A stretch of 64,000 nt of DNA from Trichoplusia ni (GCF_003590095.1 NC_039491.1:2914001-2978000), one strand, 5' to 3'; numbered from the stretch's first letter, positions 22,542-36,400 are shown. Made by a program: numbers and translations. The notes: generated from the sequence alone by a model not told the origin.

Positions 22542-25500
22542 GTAAGTGATTTTTTTTTAATTATAAACAATAGTATGTAAGATGTTATAGTAAAGTAGGT
22601 AAAGATTTTTAATTGTTTTTTTTATCCTTCTACTTTCACCCCTTAGATAACCCAATGACCCTGATGGTTTATTTTTCTGTAATAGTTATATCATGGTCAT
22701 GTTTATCTGACTTAGTATTCTAAATCTTTTTCTTATAAATTATTAAAAAAAAACAAAAAGCTCAAGATAAGTATTAGATGTATGTATTTAATTATATAAG
22801 CTTGCGTAGTGAATTAATAGAGCAGTCGTTTTTCCTGTTTGAACTCGATAATATTTAAAAATTAGTTTTTAAGGAACCATGGTTAACATAATATAACAAC
22901 ATCTAATTAAGTAAAATATAAGACGAAGACATTTACATTTATCTGCAAAGACATCTAATTATACAGCTATGTTTGTACCAATAAACGAAAAAGGCGAACT
23001 CAACTAAGTGAATTATCTTACTAGATGTTTTTATTTTATTTATGAGGTAACTAAGTAATTAAAATTAAATGAAATAATTATTGTAATTATAATAAAATAA
23101 ATCATTTTGTACCTAGGACATCATCAGGTTTAGATACGTCTTTTTTTTCGAACGTTTGACTCCAAATTTCCTATCTGACTACCCTGAGAAAAATGGCAAA
23201 ATAAACTTATTGTTTGCCGTCTCTTTCAAAGTCCAGACACGATAATATTTCATGATTTTCATTCAACTCACAGGCGCATCAGTGTTTATTCATAAATGAA
23301 TAACTTACTACTTTAAATTATGTTTAGAAAGTTCTATTGTCGTAGAAAAGAACACTCACACTGACTCACGAAAAGAGTGAAAAATCTTTGAAATGTGCCT
23401 AATTTTGTAATTCATTACGGTTAGCTTTTGTTTCACAATTAATTTAACCAATCGTGTTTAAAACTCAAAAATACTCAATGGGTTACATTAATTATGTAAT
23501 AGTATTCTACTATTCATTCAAAGACATTTGCTGATCGTGATTTCAAATACGGTCAACGGATATTTGGCAACGTTAGCTACGTTCAAAAGTAATTGTTAGG
23601 AGAGAAAGGAAGAACTATACGCAATAGAAGTAAATGCTCAAACTAGTGCTCATTTAATTATGCATTAACGAAATGTACGATGTGTTCTAACTCTTCATGA
23701 CCGAAGATTGTGGGTGTTACTGTGTTGTGTTTTTCGTCTTCCTGAAAAAAACTTTTTTCTAAAAAACATTCTGTTTCGTTGAGCTCTTCGCCTTGCTGCA
23801 TCTAGTTCTAAGACAAGTACGTAATACGCCTTCCTCGTATCATTAATTTCCAAAATTTTTACCAATTCAGTTTTCATCATATCTACTTTTAACTAAAGCG
23901 CAGCCATCCTTACATTGTTGATAATTTTTGGGACGTGATAGGGACGAATTTCAGACAGTATCAGACATACATACTGTCTAAAATCCTGATTGTAGAGTAG
24001 GTAGGCATCTCTATAATAAGTATAACATCCTCTTGAACCTATAGCGTCAGCCAATGTAGTAAGGATAGGGATCTTCCTATTGAATGATGGGTCTCGGACC
24101 GCAAAATAAGTATTTTAGATCCATTCTGTTCTCGTGGTTAGCACATAATACCTGTAGCGAACTGTTGTAGGCCGGCAGCGGATGTATTATGAGTTAGAAA
24201 TAGGACTGTTTGGCAAAGGATAGATTGGCTGTCATATGACAAGAGATTCAATAGTTTTTCGTTGTACTCTTTTGGACTTAAACAAAAGCAAAGGAGGCAC
24301 TAATCACAAACTTTTATATTACAAATTACTTCTCGAATACTCCAGCTATACTTACAAAATATTGTTTGTAACAATTGTAACTTTGAACGACTTCAAATCT
24401 CTACACATTAATGATTATTTAATAATGGTGGATGCCTACCATAACTACTGATCGCTTAATTGCGTGTACGATGCAACAAATTTGTAAGTCATACAAGAAG
24501 TAATAGCACGATCCAAACAACTGAATGCCGGTTTCGAGCCCCTACTTATTTAAAACTGCGACTAAAGAACAGGTGAACGTGGCACGTGCCTCCAGCCAGC
24601 TGAATACTGTGAAGAGCAATTTTTTTTAATGGCTGTATAATTAACTATGTCTATGCAGATAAATGTGAATGTCGTTTTTTCTACCACATCAGAGAGCGTG
24701 CTTTGGAAGCTTCTGAGTTCATTTTCGTATTACAGCCCGTGCCATAATTTCTAAGAACGAGTTTCTTCGATTAATATTTAAATTGAGCTACCGTTTCGAT
24801 AAGCTGGAAGGTTTGAGTGGTTCGTGAGCATACAACTTAACGAGTCGACGAACTGTGCCCGTTAACTAAACTAATATGTTCAAAGGTAATTCTGTCATTG
24901 CACAGATCCTACCATTTATCAACAGTTATATTTCCCTGCTCTACAATTATTTCATACTTTTAAGCATGACACATCGCATGGTCGATTTAACCTAGTTATA
25001 AAGCTGTGTATATGTCACCATAATATCGATGTCAGTTTATTAACGATTTTATATTATTTATGTCTTTTATAATTTACGGTCCAATCTGCTCGTTAATTTG
25101 ATTTCATTAAGTTTATCTTGTAGTCTGAGTTTACTAACTACTATAATTTATCCTATGAAGACTAGAACTAGAACTCGTGGATAGACTATCGTATCATGTT
25201 CGCAATGTTTGCTTTTCTTTGAAAAAGGTCAGTATACATTCTGTAGGCTAGTAAAAAAAGCAGCTTGGCTTACCTCCGCCTTGTTGGCTGACCTATACTC
25301 AGGCTTTAGTTATAGGCCCTAAGTGTACAACCACACTTAAACATAGTGGTAGTTACGTGCCCTTCATGTTATTACATATTTTATTGCATTCATTTTGTTT
25401 CGTGATTGTGTAATGTATATGAATCAGGCTTGAGGCCACATCGTGATCATCACGGACTTCGTGTGACAAGTAAGTCTCCGGCGGTGATCGTGATCGCTTT

Positions 25501-26500
25501 CATCGAGATATGGGCCACATCACGACCGACTAATCTCAGCCAATCTGTTGATACTAGTAAACAATAGGCCGCGGGAATATACTTTGTGAAACTGACAGAC
25601 ATGCGAATATGTATGTACCACCGAGCACTGCGAATGAAACTTAAGATAATATTGGAACATTTCCAGCTAATATTGCTGCTTCTAGTCTGGTCAACAGTCA
25701 TGCCTTTGTGGGAAAATCACTTGATCGGTTAGTTTGCATTCAAATTGAATATATCAATAGTTGGGCACTGAATACTTTGTTTTAAATTTTAAATTCAGTG
25801 TAGTGCAGCTGACACACAATAGCTGATAATACTGAGTGATATCATTTTGCTAAAGCTCAAATTACAATATTAGCATCTGTTTGTAATGACATGTGTTTCC
25901 AAATGAATGGTATGTATTTGAAAAACAAGTACTTAGGTACCTACCTCAAAAATGGTTTGGAGTCGGTAATGTACAATATCGAAGGTACTTGTATGGGCAG
26001 TTTGAACACAAGTATCTACATGAAGCAAATCTTTGTTAGCCTGTACTTTGAAAAAATACAGCCATTTATGGCTAATGCAGTACGTCGACAGTCGATGCTG
26101 CCCTTTTGAATAAGCTACAGAGCTTCAACAAGTTTAACTTCTTCATCGTCACACTACTCAGATACGCCATTATATTATTCAATTCACGTATCCAGATTAA
26201 TTTGTGATTGTCATCGTTGGTGGTCTCAAGAGTTTAGTAGAATTTTAAGTTAGCTTTTTTTGAACTAGTTCATATCAAACAGTCTGTATGGAAGTAAGTC
26301 TAGAGATATACTTAGGTAGAGTCGATTGAAGTGTAGTTTAGTCTGGAGTCGAAACAAAGCTCTTACAACGCCGTGTGGCCTTGGCAAAGCTTTAAACATA
26401 GGTAATAATAATAACTTAGCTTTACCAAGTCCGTTTGGACTGAATTTGAGCGGAGAGGAAGGATTTCGTTTCGCTCTTTTGTTTAAGGCGAAATGTTATC

Positions 26501-26529
26501 ATAACATAATGACTGGATCATTATGTTAT
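26501..26529. repeat. Perfect 12-bp hairpin
   Basis: Arms ATAACATAATGA and TCATTATGTTAT are exact reverse complements around the loop CTGGA. It is AT-rich and intronic, and no flanking features give it a function. Confidence 0.6.
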
Positions 26530-27211
26530 AGGTAGGTTTTAATGTAAATAATAGAGTTCACTTTGCCAGTGCCAAGACAAGAAGTATAAACTAAAGATTA
26601 TCTACTTATGAGTGTTCGATATTATGAGGTGAAGATCCATACGAAGAATTTATAGAGGTATAAAAAGGGTTTGACTATCAGTTTAGTGATGATCGTGTCA
26701 ATATCCGTGATGTTTATGTGGCTGGTGTTTTTATTACGGGGCCAAATGTGTTTATAGTGGAGGAATACTGTCATAAAATAATAATAGTAATAATATGCGA
26801 GGCGCGGCGCGGGCGGCGTTTTGACTCGTGCCATCTCGCGGGTCGCCGACTCGGAGCACGAGCAGCCTCCGCTTTTGCTCTTTTTGTGTAACGTATAATC
26901 AAGTTCGTGACGTTAGCATGTGTGTGTGTCTCTCGTAGTGTGCCGTAGAACACGTGTGCTTGGCTGTAAGACTGTCTGTGCTCACAACATCAAGGCGTTT
27001 ACTTTGGATAGATTTGGTTCGTAATTCATATGAGCGTAATGCTTTGCTAAGCTGATCTTTGATGACTTAAACTATCAATTGGCATTATTTTACAATAACC
27101 GAAATGTGCGACCATTTGTAAGTTCGTAATATAGGGTAAAATCCGGACTGTTGCCCCAGGCATTGGTATTTATAACTCAATCAGGTAACTACTCCTTACA
27201 TGGGATAGAAA

Positions 27212-27474
27212 TCTATACCAATATATAAAGCTAAAGAGTTTGTTTGTTTGTTTGTTTGAACGCGCTAATCTCAGGAACTACTGGTCCAAATTGAAAAATT
27301 ATTTTTGTGTTGAATAGACCATTCATCGAGGAAGGCTTTAGGCTATAAACTATTGGCCATAGGCTGCGACTAATGGGAGCGAAGATAGAATGGGAAATGT
27401 GAAAAAAACAGGGCAGGAATAAATCATAACTTATATCTTCTACCCACGGGGACGAAGTCGCGGGCAACAGCTAG
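27212..27474 (+). mobile_element. Intact-ended non-autonomous Helitron
   Basis: The element starts TCTATACCAATATATAAAGC, directly after an A, and ends CGGGCAACAGCTAG directly before a T. This is the exact A|TC...CTAG|T insertion rule of Helitrons. The body has a (GTTT)n run near the start, then GAACGCGCTAATCTCAGGAA. The near-terminal GACGAAGTCGCGGGCAACAG is GC-rich and is a hallmark of lepidopteran Helitron 3' ends (recalled). It has no coding capacity. Confidence 0.85.
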
Positions 27475-30400
27475 TTACGAAATAAAATAGGTCCGCTAAA
27501 ATCGCTAATTATCTGAAAATATTAAACTAAATTATTTAATCTTTTTTATAAAAAGTATTACTAACACACGGAGTGTTACCAAAAATTTCGGCAACTTTTA
27601 CGGAAAGTACCAGATCTTTGTCGGAGATATTCTTTAATGTTTTATCTTAACGTTCCAAATGTCAAGAAATATCTTAAACTGTGGAATAGATTAAAAAGAA
27701 AACCCAAAAAACTACCTATTAATAGCATAAAATCTTCAAAAAGAGCATGTCGACCTTTAAATATATAGACGAAGAAAGATTGACGTCGTCTTATTTCTTT
27801 CATAGACTCTACATTGTTCTAAAATTGAGTGCTTACTCACTTAGATACATATGTAGACGTAGACAGTGTAGTGGCCGACGGTGAGCGACTAGAGACAAAA
27901 AAATGTGGAACATGTTACTTTAGCTTATTTTCTTTTGGCTTAAGGCTCTATACTGACCGCAATAGGCAGTAAGATCTACGGAATGTAGGCAAGCCTTCCG
28001 AACAATTATTTCCGTATTATTGCACGTGGTTATAGAGATGCTAAGTTAATTAATTAAAAATCAATTATTAACGGATTTCGCGGCATTTTATATAATCATT
28101 TGGCGTTTCTTAAATGGTTCCTGTTGGCACAGTTTAGAAACCGTTTGTTTAGTCAGTAATTTATGTGTAATAAGATACCTGGTAGATACACAAGTAAAGC
28201 ATTGATCTAATATGGGTAATAACGTTTTAACGAGCTCACAAAGCTACGTGTGTCTAACTTGAACCCAGTATGAACCCAGTCAAAGGGAATGCTTTTAAAC
28301 TTTTAAAGTTATCACTTAAAAATATTTATTACTAATGGAACACTTGAAAGCGTCGCTTTCTTAAATTCTTGTGAGAGTTAGATTTTTTGTTCCCATGGAC
28401 CTAATGTGCAACCTCTTGAGCGATTCTGATTTTTTTTCAGTAATGTGAGTGGCGTTGAAGCCGAATCACACGCTAAGTTTAAAGTTCTGATTTGTTTATG
28501 AGATAAAACTTGAATATTTTCTTAGAATAAACAATCCAACTTCTCACTTGACACCTGCAAATGTCTTTGATTTACTGAAGTGTGACTTGATATTCGCGTT
28601 CTTAAAGAACTCTACAGTATAATTTAAAACTTTGAAAGTAATAAATCACTGTATGACGTAACATCTACGATCTCTAAATTACAGTAAACAAACACTCAAA
28701 ATAACCGTCAATTATTTCTGAATTTCTTCGTATAAGACGCAGTCGACTGGTAAAAGAAGCGTGACTAAGCAATAAGCAACAATTACTTGATTGCTGCCCA
28801 AACTAACTTGTTATTAGGCTTTTAAAGAACGTTTAGTGACAAAGCGCATCATCATACATGATTGGACGTCTTATTCGAATTGAGAACGACATAACAATTG
28901 AAAGTTATAATTATATTTGCCTCGAATAAAAATACTTACAAATAAAATATCAAATTACTGAATCGAGATTGTTTCTTAGTTTTAAAGTGCATAGTGATAG
29001 AAAGTAGTAGACAGTAAAAAGAAATTAAATATCCTACAACACGTATAAAAAGTGAATCTTGAGCGTAGCGAACGCAGGAATGCGCGCTGCGGTCGTCAGT
29101 CCGATCATTTCGGTGATTACAATCGTTATTACTTATTACTCACGTGATGTCCGAGGCAAGAGTGTCTGCTAAAAAATATGAGTGGGCTTCAATATATAAA
29201 TTGCAATTAGATTATCTTTTTGATGGACGGAGAAAGTGCGTTTATTCTTCGACAAAAATTATATCTTTTGTCACGATGACTCCCGTGGGTGGCGGACTCT
29301 ACCTACTTTGAAAAACTCTACATTAATGAGCACCAATTTAACCTCCTTGCACCGATATATTGAAAATAATATAAAAGAGTTCCACCCATGTGAATTAAAA
29401 CTTATGACATTTCAACCGTCTAACGTGGATCTTTTAAAAATTAAATTATGTATTATAAAGAACGTTGCGCTTAGCAATACTAATTATCTAGAAGTTTTTA
29501 TATTTATAACCTTGAGTGAGCCAACGAAACAGGTTTGGTTAACACTCGAGTTTAATTATTTTGGGTGCACCAATTATGCACGGTGTATTAGTACCAACCG
29601 TTATGGGGTTTTTAACCCTTCGACTTTTAATTGTTGGCTGCGTTTAATTAAATAGAGAGATTAGAATATTATCGTCAAGTTTTTATTCTTGCTTCTATTT
29701 GTTTGGATCCCTAATATCAGTGAGATAGTTAACCAAAGAGAATATTATTAAACATTGTAAACTTAATATTAAAAATTGGAACTATTCACTCTGTGATAAA
29801 TGACAATCGTAAAACGAAAAGAATATCATGTATAATCATTCAGTTTAATGACCTGCTTTAAAGGATGATGAGAGAGCAAAAATAAACCTCCTAACCGCTC
29901 AAAGGGGCTTTGTCCGCTAAGGCCTAAAGGCTGGATTTGTCAATAAACCTTGTACTAAGCCATTAACTTTTAGTATATTTGTTTTATGAAAATATGTGCA
30001 GCTCCTTCAGGCAACAATTAAAATAAAATAAAAAAATCGTTTTACTGTTACAGTACCTAGTTACTGCTAAACAAATTGCATTCTAAAATTGCTCTCTGTT
30101 AGGCTGTAGAAAGAAACCTCCCGTAATAGGAAAGTTTTATTCATACAAATGTTTATTGCTACCGACTTCTGCGCCGGCTCAGTCCGGTTAACTACAAATA
30201 TTTATGCTCTGGAATCCGTAATCACGATCTCAGTTACTTGTAACTGAATCTGTAAATAAAATAAGACGAGAACGTGTTCGTTGCACAACATACACAACGC
30301 AAATGATATCCAGGAATTAACCCGGATTTTTGTTAAATTATCGACGGATCGAAGCGAATCGGAAGTGTGCAAGTGACTGAAATAGCGCAGCTTGCTTGCT

Positions 30401-30892
30401 TAGTATTTAGAAACAACATGTAAACTCGACACGTACGCGTGCATTTGAATTACAAAACATTGGCGCCTCTAACGGAGCATTACGTTTATTGGAAAACGAG
30501 ATGGACAACACGAAACGAAGCTTTCGTGATTGTGTATTGTAAGCGACAGGACAGGTGACGCGTAGGAATTTATATTAAAGAAGAGACAAAACGTTTCCTT
30601 TGTTATGTTGCTAAGACTACAAATATTAAAATGTTATCTTTGATTGTAGTGGTTGATTTTATTACCAAAATGAAACGAAATTATTTTTCAATCAATTGCC
30701 CAATTATATCCCGAATGCTCAAATTTTAGCTTAAAAAATATTAGAAATTTTGCTATTTTTACGTCTTTAATTAACTGAAAGCATACTAAACAGCTTAAAG
30801 TGATTATTCGGCCTTACACCTCAAAATCTTATGAACGACAAGAAAAGTAGTACTGCCTGGTAGCTGCAGCTGATTTATATGTATAACACCTA

Positions 30893-31455
30893 TAGTCCGA
30901 TTTTTAATTCGAGGCAGAAAAATGACAATTGCAACTGTCATTTATACAAAAAAGGGTGACCCGCTACAATAGTGATGTTTGGAAATCTTACTACGACGAT
31001 GACATTTAGTCATGCTTTATTTTATTATGTATCAAAAATTTACTATTTCTATTAATTGAGCTTTTATAATTGTAAGTTGATATTAAATTTGTTTTGCATC
31101 CAACCACTGCATAATGTCAGAATTCATCCAGTTCGGAGTTGGATGCGCTCGACTTTTCTTGCATGGTAAGGTGCTTCATCTTATACCACCACCGCATTTG
31201 GCTTTAATTTTATAAATTTAAATTAATATTATTATTTTTTTACATTTAAAAACAGTCACCATGCATGTCTTTTGATTAATTGTCGTAAATATTTTTTTTT
31301 TATACAGAGCTAATTTGATATCTGAATAAAAAAATGTAAGCTCGACTAACTTTTGATTGTAATAAGTCGATTCTAACACATCACTATTTATTTGGAATTA
31401 AAAACCTGCCACACTGGAAATGTCATTTTACTGCCTCGAATTAAAAATCGGACTA
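30893..31455. mobile_element. MITE with about 34-bp terminal inverted repeats and TA target duplication
   Basis: The left end (TAGTCCGATTTTTAATTCGA...) and the right end (reverse complement of the same) match at all but one of about 34 bases, continuing through GGCAGNAAAATGAC. TA lies directly outside each end (30891-30892 and 31456-31457), consistent with a Tc1/mariner-type target duplication. The 563-bp interior is AT-rich and non-coding. This is a pair of matching ends seen directly in the sequence; the superfamily is inferred from the TA. Confidence 0.85.
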
Positions 31456-31457
31456 TA

Positions 31458-33228
31458 AAACTATTTCATCTTTTACAAAATGTTTAAAAACCTTACACGT
31501 ACACAGATTGAAATAAACCGTATTATTGCCTCGGCGATTCGCGGAAGCCCGCACATGTGCCTCGGTGCGCATGCGTCGCCGCACCGCAGGGCGCGGGCGC
31601 CGCCAACATGCAACACTAATTTGGACAAATTATCGGCAAAAACAACCATTCCTTTTATTTGTATTATAAAAAAAAAACCACAAAATGCCCTTCTAATTAA
31701 TGCTTTGAATTCGTTAATTTAATTAATATACTTTTCCTTGTTTGTTTTAAGGAATTTATTTTTTTGTTTATCGTTTTTTATTTGGGAACGCACTTTAGTT
31801 ACACATTAAATAAAATAAAGCAGGGTTATCGTAAAACTTTAAGATCCGATGTATCGGGAATATAAACGATCAAAAATAAAATTAACATCAGTCACTAAAC
31901 TGAGTATATGCTCCAATTTGCATTTTACCAATAAAACCTTTGACTCGTTTGGGAAGTGCCGTTTCAAAGCTTTGATTTTGTTGAAATTGCTCCAACTTAC
32001 AAACATGTTAACTAAAAAAAAAGCAGGTAATTATTTTCAGTGTAATTTAAATCAAAGGAATACTTCACAATGCGGTAGCTGTTAATCGTACCTTACGTAG
32101 CGATGTAAACAAGACGAAGCAATGTCATCCGCTTTTCTTTTACAAGGTTTGATCATTAGCGACCGATATGGCTTACCAGTCGGCTAATTGCCATCTGATT
32201 TCCTAACATCGAGTATTCTACAGTCCGGATATATACTAAAGCAAGTCTAAAATGAGGTCACTATACTTATTACCTATTTTCTCATTTTGCTCTTTTATGG
32301 AATTTGCGAGAAAATGTGTGTGTTGTTTCAGAACACACAGAACATCCCGTTTTATAAAATTGGTAATTTGGGAGTTATACCTTTGTGTCACCATAAGATT
32401 GTTATTTACATTGAGTGTTGCAAAATGTTTCTCTATTTACTATTAAGCTAACACCAATTTGCACGGTCAGTCTAACAATTGATCGATAAGTGGCAAGCTT
32501 TGCCAACGTTTGTCAGTTGGCTTGAACCCAGCGAAGGTTGACATGAATGAAACAATTCATTGTTGTGGGTAGGTTGGTACCTACTGCAGTAGTCGCCGTC
32601 CTAACAATGCTCACTCGTGACTCTAGCAGTGAAAGGAATCGGTTAATTAATCATTGTGTAATTAAATATGAAAACTCGACTTATTAACCCCAATGTAACA
32701 ATTATAAGAATGAGAACATGGAACACGATTGTCGACTCCGCCTACCGATTGTTTTGTCCGGGCTGTGTGAACTTTACGTCAATTCTTGTCTCTAGCTGTT
32801 TGTATTGTGGGCAAAAAAATTGCTTTACATTTCAGTGTCACGCTTGTTAGACTTTTTGACGTTTGCATACTTTTACTGTCACATTTTGTGACTTCTACCA
32901 AAGCAAAATTTAATTGTAGAGCTACCTACAGACTATCTACGGTTTGACATAGATTTATAAGTGATTTAAATTAAGTACATTCTTGAAGCAAGAGGCCCTT
33001 ATTATTAGTTTAATGATACTACCTATAGGGCTATCATACCCATAAATCCATTAATACTTTAATATTTTACATACACCATAATTCAATACCACAATTGCTG
33101 TCTCCGATTATCCACATATTATAGCCATATATTATAAAGAAGAAAGCAAGGATAAACCGAGAATCGTAAATCAAACGTGTTAACGAAAAAAAAATATTAA
33201 AGTTTCCACTTTATTTTTATCTTTTCAG
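31458..33228 (+). other. Second part of the large intron 1
   Basis: Holds a GC-rich segment at about 31525-31615 that includes TGCGCATGCG, a palindromic NRF1/Ewg-like site, at 31566-31575. The rest is AT-rich with no gene, RNA or repeat that I can name. It ends in a good polypyrimidine tract and CAG acceptor at 33226-33228. Confidence 0.4.
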
Positions 33229-33300
33229 ATACGAAAAATGTGGACAGGTGACAAATTACTGTGATCATATGTTATCAAAATGGCGGCCTGGTGATTCGCA

Positions 33301-33468
33301 ATGGCACCAACCATGGTGACTCCCGCTCACGAACGTTACTCAAGGGAAACGGAACTCCGGCCGCAGCACTCGAGAGATGGATCCCGAGATTCTGGAATAT
33401 TCCACACTACTAAAGGATTGTGGAACGCTCCGGGCCAAAACAACTGTTTCCTGAATAGTGCTGTTCAG
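33301..33468 (+). CDS. ec: USP53/USP54/echinus-family ubiquitin hydrolase-like protein, first coding exon only
   Basis: A 56-codon N-terminal exon ending in GLWNAPGQNNCFLNSAVQ, the family-specific form of the ubiquitin-specific protease Cys box. Cys49 is the catalytic-position cysteine. In USP53, USP54 and Drosophila echinus the sequence after this exon continues VLW.LDIFRRS; I could not find that exon in the remaining 30 kb, so the gene leaves the window. The exon spans 33229-33468 (CTTTTCAG acceptor, CAG|GTAAGT donor, phase 0). The start at 33301 is the first ATG in the open frame; a TGA at 33292-33294 closes the frame upstream. The leader contains three upstream ATGs. The first 35 residues are Arg/Ser/His-rich and not conserved in my memory. 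The family acts at cell junctions and in eye development (echinus) and was long thought catalytically inactive. Confidence 0.88.
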
Positions 33469-36400
33469 GTAAGTCAGAATTTAGTATTAAGTGACGAGAC
33501 TAATATGGGTGAACAAAACTAAACACCTTCGGTACTGAAACGCGCCATATTTGTGATGAAGCTTCATTTATTTTTAATCTTCAGAAAAACATCTAACGAT
33601 GGTAGGAATTTAGGATCATCGTATAATAAACAAAAAGTTGTGGAATGTGACAGTGATCTCATCACTCGTAAAGTTTGATTTGTTCGTGCGAAATTAGCTA
33701 AAGGTAAGCAGACATGTGCTTAAATGGGTGTATGCGAAGCTCTACGTGTTGTTTGACTAGTGGGCGGCGACATGATATACGTGTACCTAACCTACCTATG
33801 CTTGGTAGAGTCGCAGTGATTGATTATGTAGACATTTCAGTTCAGGGACATATAAGGAAAATTAATTTGTGGAACGGGTACGAGCCTCCAAATTGCTTTG
33901 TTTTGGGTATATTTGGGGGAACTCTCATGACTACTGGCTCCACGGAGGAGGATGCGGTAGTGTTAGATTCTTACTGAACAAAACTAAACCACCGTGCTAG
34001 GTTATTTGCGTTTTGCAATGCATTGTATGGCAATGTTATCTGCACCTGTCCGGTTGCTCCAAAATTCCCGCAAAGGTGGTTAAAAAGTCGTGAGTGGTAT
34101 CAACTTAGAAAGACGTTAAAGGCTCATGTGGACTTAAGTATAAATTGAGTTGTACTTTGTACAATTTCAATAGAAACATACGCTGTGCAAAGAATATAAT
34201 AAAGGCAAGTAATATCAAATTGCGAGCTTTTTTCTTAAGAAATGAACATAATTCTTACAAGGCACATAAAAGTATTTAGAGTTTCACACCTAAACACATT
34301 AACAGCTTAAGTGTGCGTATTAAAAGCCATAATTTTCCTGGACTTAGAGATTTCGTTTTAAGTTGACGTTTATAATATTGAGAGATAAATTCGGAGATAA
34401 ATGGGAGGTATTAGTATGCTGTCATTGGCGCGCCTTCGTGCATTATTCAAATTTCATCGAGTAAGCTGGAGGCCTAATCCTCAATCTTGAATATTTAACA
34501 AAGCATTATTCGTTATCAGCTTCAGATATTAGAAGCCATGGTTTTAACATAATTACGTGATATTAGTGGGTGTTCCTAAATGTTCGCTTAAAAGCTTTTA
34601 ACGTTTTTTATGTATAATGAAATTACTTACTTTTCAACTACAGTTTCACATTGTATTAATGGTAATAATAAATAGCTTAAAACATTAAAGAGTCTCTATA
34701 ATAGTAAAATAGTTTTATAAAGTAATTTGTAGAGTTCAGAAATCATAATTTTGTGTGTAGAAAAGGTGTTAAGTAAAGCCAAATGCACTTTTATTATATG
34801 TACAGCTTGTTATGTATTCAGTATAAGTAAGCAAGTACTTATGTTTAGTACAGTAAATAAATTGCCTAACACCGACTCTACAGTCAATACTTACACCAAT
34901 AGTAGGCCTACGGTGTCCAAAAAACATATTCTTCCAAAACAAAATAATAAAAACGGCAATAACGATACATTTTATACAAAATACTGGTACGATAACATTT
35001 TTATGGTCAAAGGTAAAATACTTAAATTATAGACGGACAATATGGTTTGGTGACACACGATATAACTAACGGTGTGTACTCATTTACACCGACTCTCCTT
35101 TTATTTACACATCAAAAATGAATTCTATGTTCTATGTTATAAAGTAAGTTGTTGTGTGACGGTATTTGAAGATGACACTGTTGGCTATTTCCATTAGGGG
35201 TCGTTTGTTGACGTGACTGCTGTACTAATAGTGTTGGAACCTGTTTGTGTTCAAAGGTTTCTTCTAGTAGCGTACGTAAATATTTTGATGAAGATTTATA
35301 TTGGGCTTGGGCATTAGAAAGGTTTGATTGTAGAATGAGTCTCTACCTTTCATGTTGTTCTTTGTATTGTAGAGCAGCTGAACAGTAGCTTTTTACAATC
35401 CCTTATTTGTTTAGTAGTTTCCACTATAAATTCACAATTATTTTTAATAACATTCTCAGTTTTCTCACCAATTCGAGCACGTGTGGTCTGTAGAGACGTC
35501 GACGTCGACGATTAAATTATAAGTTTTCACACAATACCCACTTATGTAGTGTTACATTTCCCACAATGGCGTCAGGCTCATTGAGACAGACTCGTTTGAA
35601 ACGCACGAAAACGTTACGTCGCCAGAGTGTTGCCCAGACTGTGGGAGAAGTTAAATAGACAACCATACACTAGAGTAATATTACAATATTAAAAAAAGTT
35701 GTGCCTAGCAGTCGTGTAACCGGCTTTGCGGCAGCCTTTGCCCTCATAAATTTTGTATTCAAATATTGAAAGCAAATTTGCAGGCCCATACCAAACTCAT
35801 TCAGCTAACTGGTAACACTTATTTTTATTGTTGGGAGTCATGGTTTATAAATTTTGGTTCGGTGCGCTGAGTATTAATTTGAATTGTGGGGAACTGTATG
35901 TTCGTATTTTTTTTTAAACCAAGTTGTCGATGGGTGTCTAAAATTTTGACTTCATTAGTAGACAAAACACTTGCAAACTATTTCTAACTATTAGACATAT
36001 TTAGAACTGGCATGCACGTAAACAACGCTAGAAAGTAATAAACCTATTTCAAATAATAGCTGGTGCTAAAACATTTCCTTTTCATCATATTTTGTAATTA
36101 CTTTTTTAATTGCTCTCACATTCATAAGTAATAGTTAGTTGTGGCTCACGTGCATGTTGGATACATTTCTTAAATAGTTACGTTCCATCGCGGTCGTTGT
36201 GTGTTGATAAATCTGGTCCAATTTACATAGACATAATTACGACATGGAAAAGACTCGTAGCGAGTACAAAAAACTGCCTTCCATCAGTTCTGGGCGTAAT
36301 GACGTGTACCATGGGCGCCGCATCAGACATCCATTAAAATGCCAGCCTATAGGTAGATAGTAGCTACATACGTACAATCTCAAGTGAAATTTTCTACGAA

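Larger units (their letters stand above)
22542..30892 (+). other. First half of the large intron 1 of the USP53/54-like gene
   Basis: AT-rich DNA with no gene I can support. It contains a perfect hairpin at 26501-26529, a CpG-rich segment at 26795-26875 (GCGAGGCGCGGCGCGGGCGG), and a Helitron at 27212-27474. A TATAAA-like box at about 29045 precedes an open frame at 29236-29655 (see findings). Most of the remainder shows nothing recognisable. Confidence 0.4.

Noticed and set aside
23695..23880. Arg-rich minus-strand frame, considered as a transposase remnant
   Set aside because: The resemblance to Arg-rich transposase starts is superficial, there are no flanking inverted repeats, and it is only 61 codons.
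31480..31722. 80-codon frame over the GC-rich patch right of the MITE
   Set aside because: No start context, no recognisable domain, and it ends in a poly-A-rich stretch; treated as non-coding.
34751..35032. 93-codon plus-strand frame in intron 2
   Set aside because: It begins at a non-ATG start, is low complexity, and has no promoter or domain. Likely chance in AT-rich DNA.
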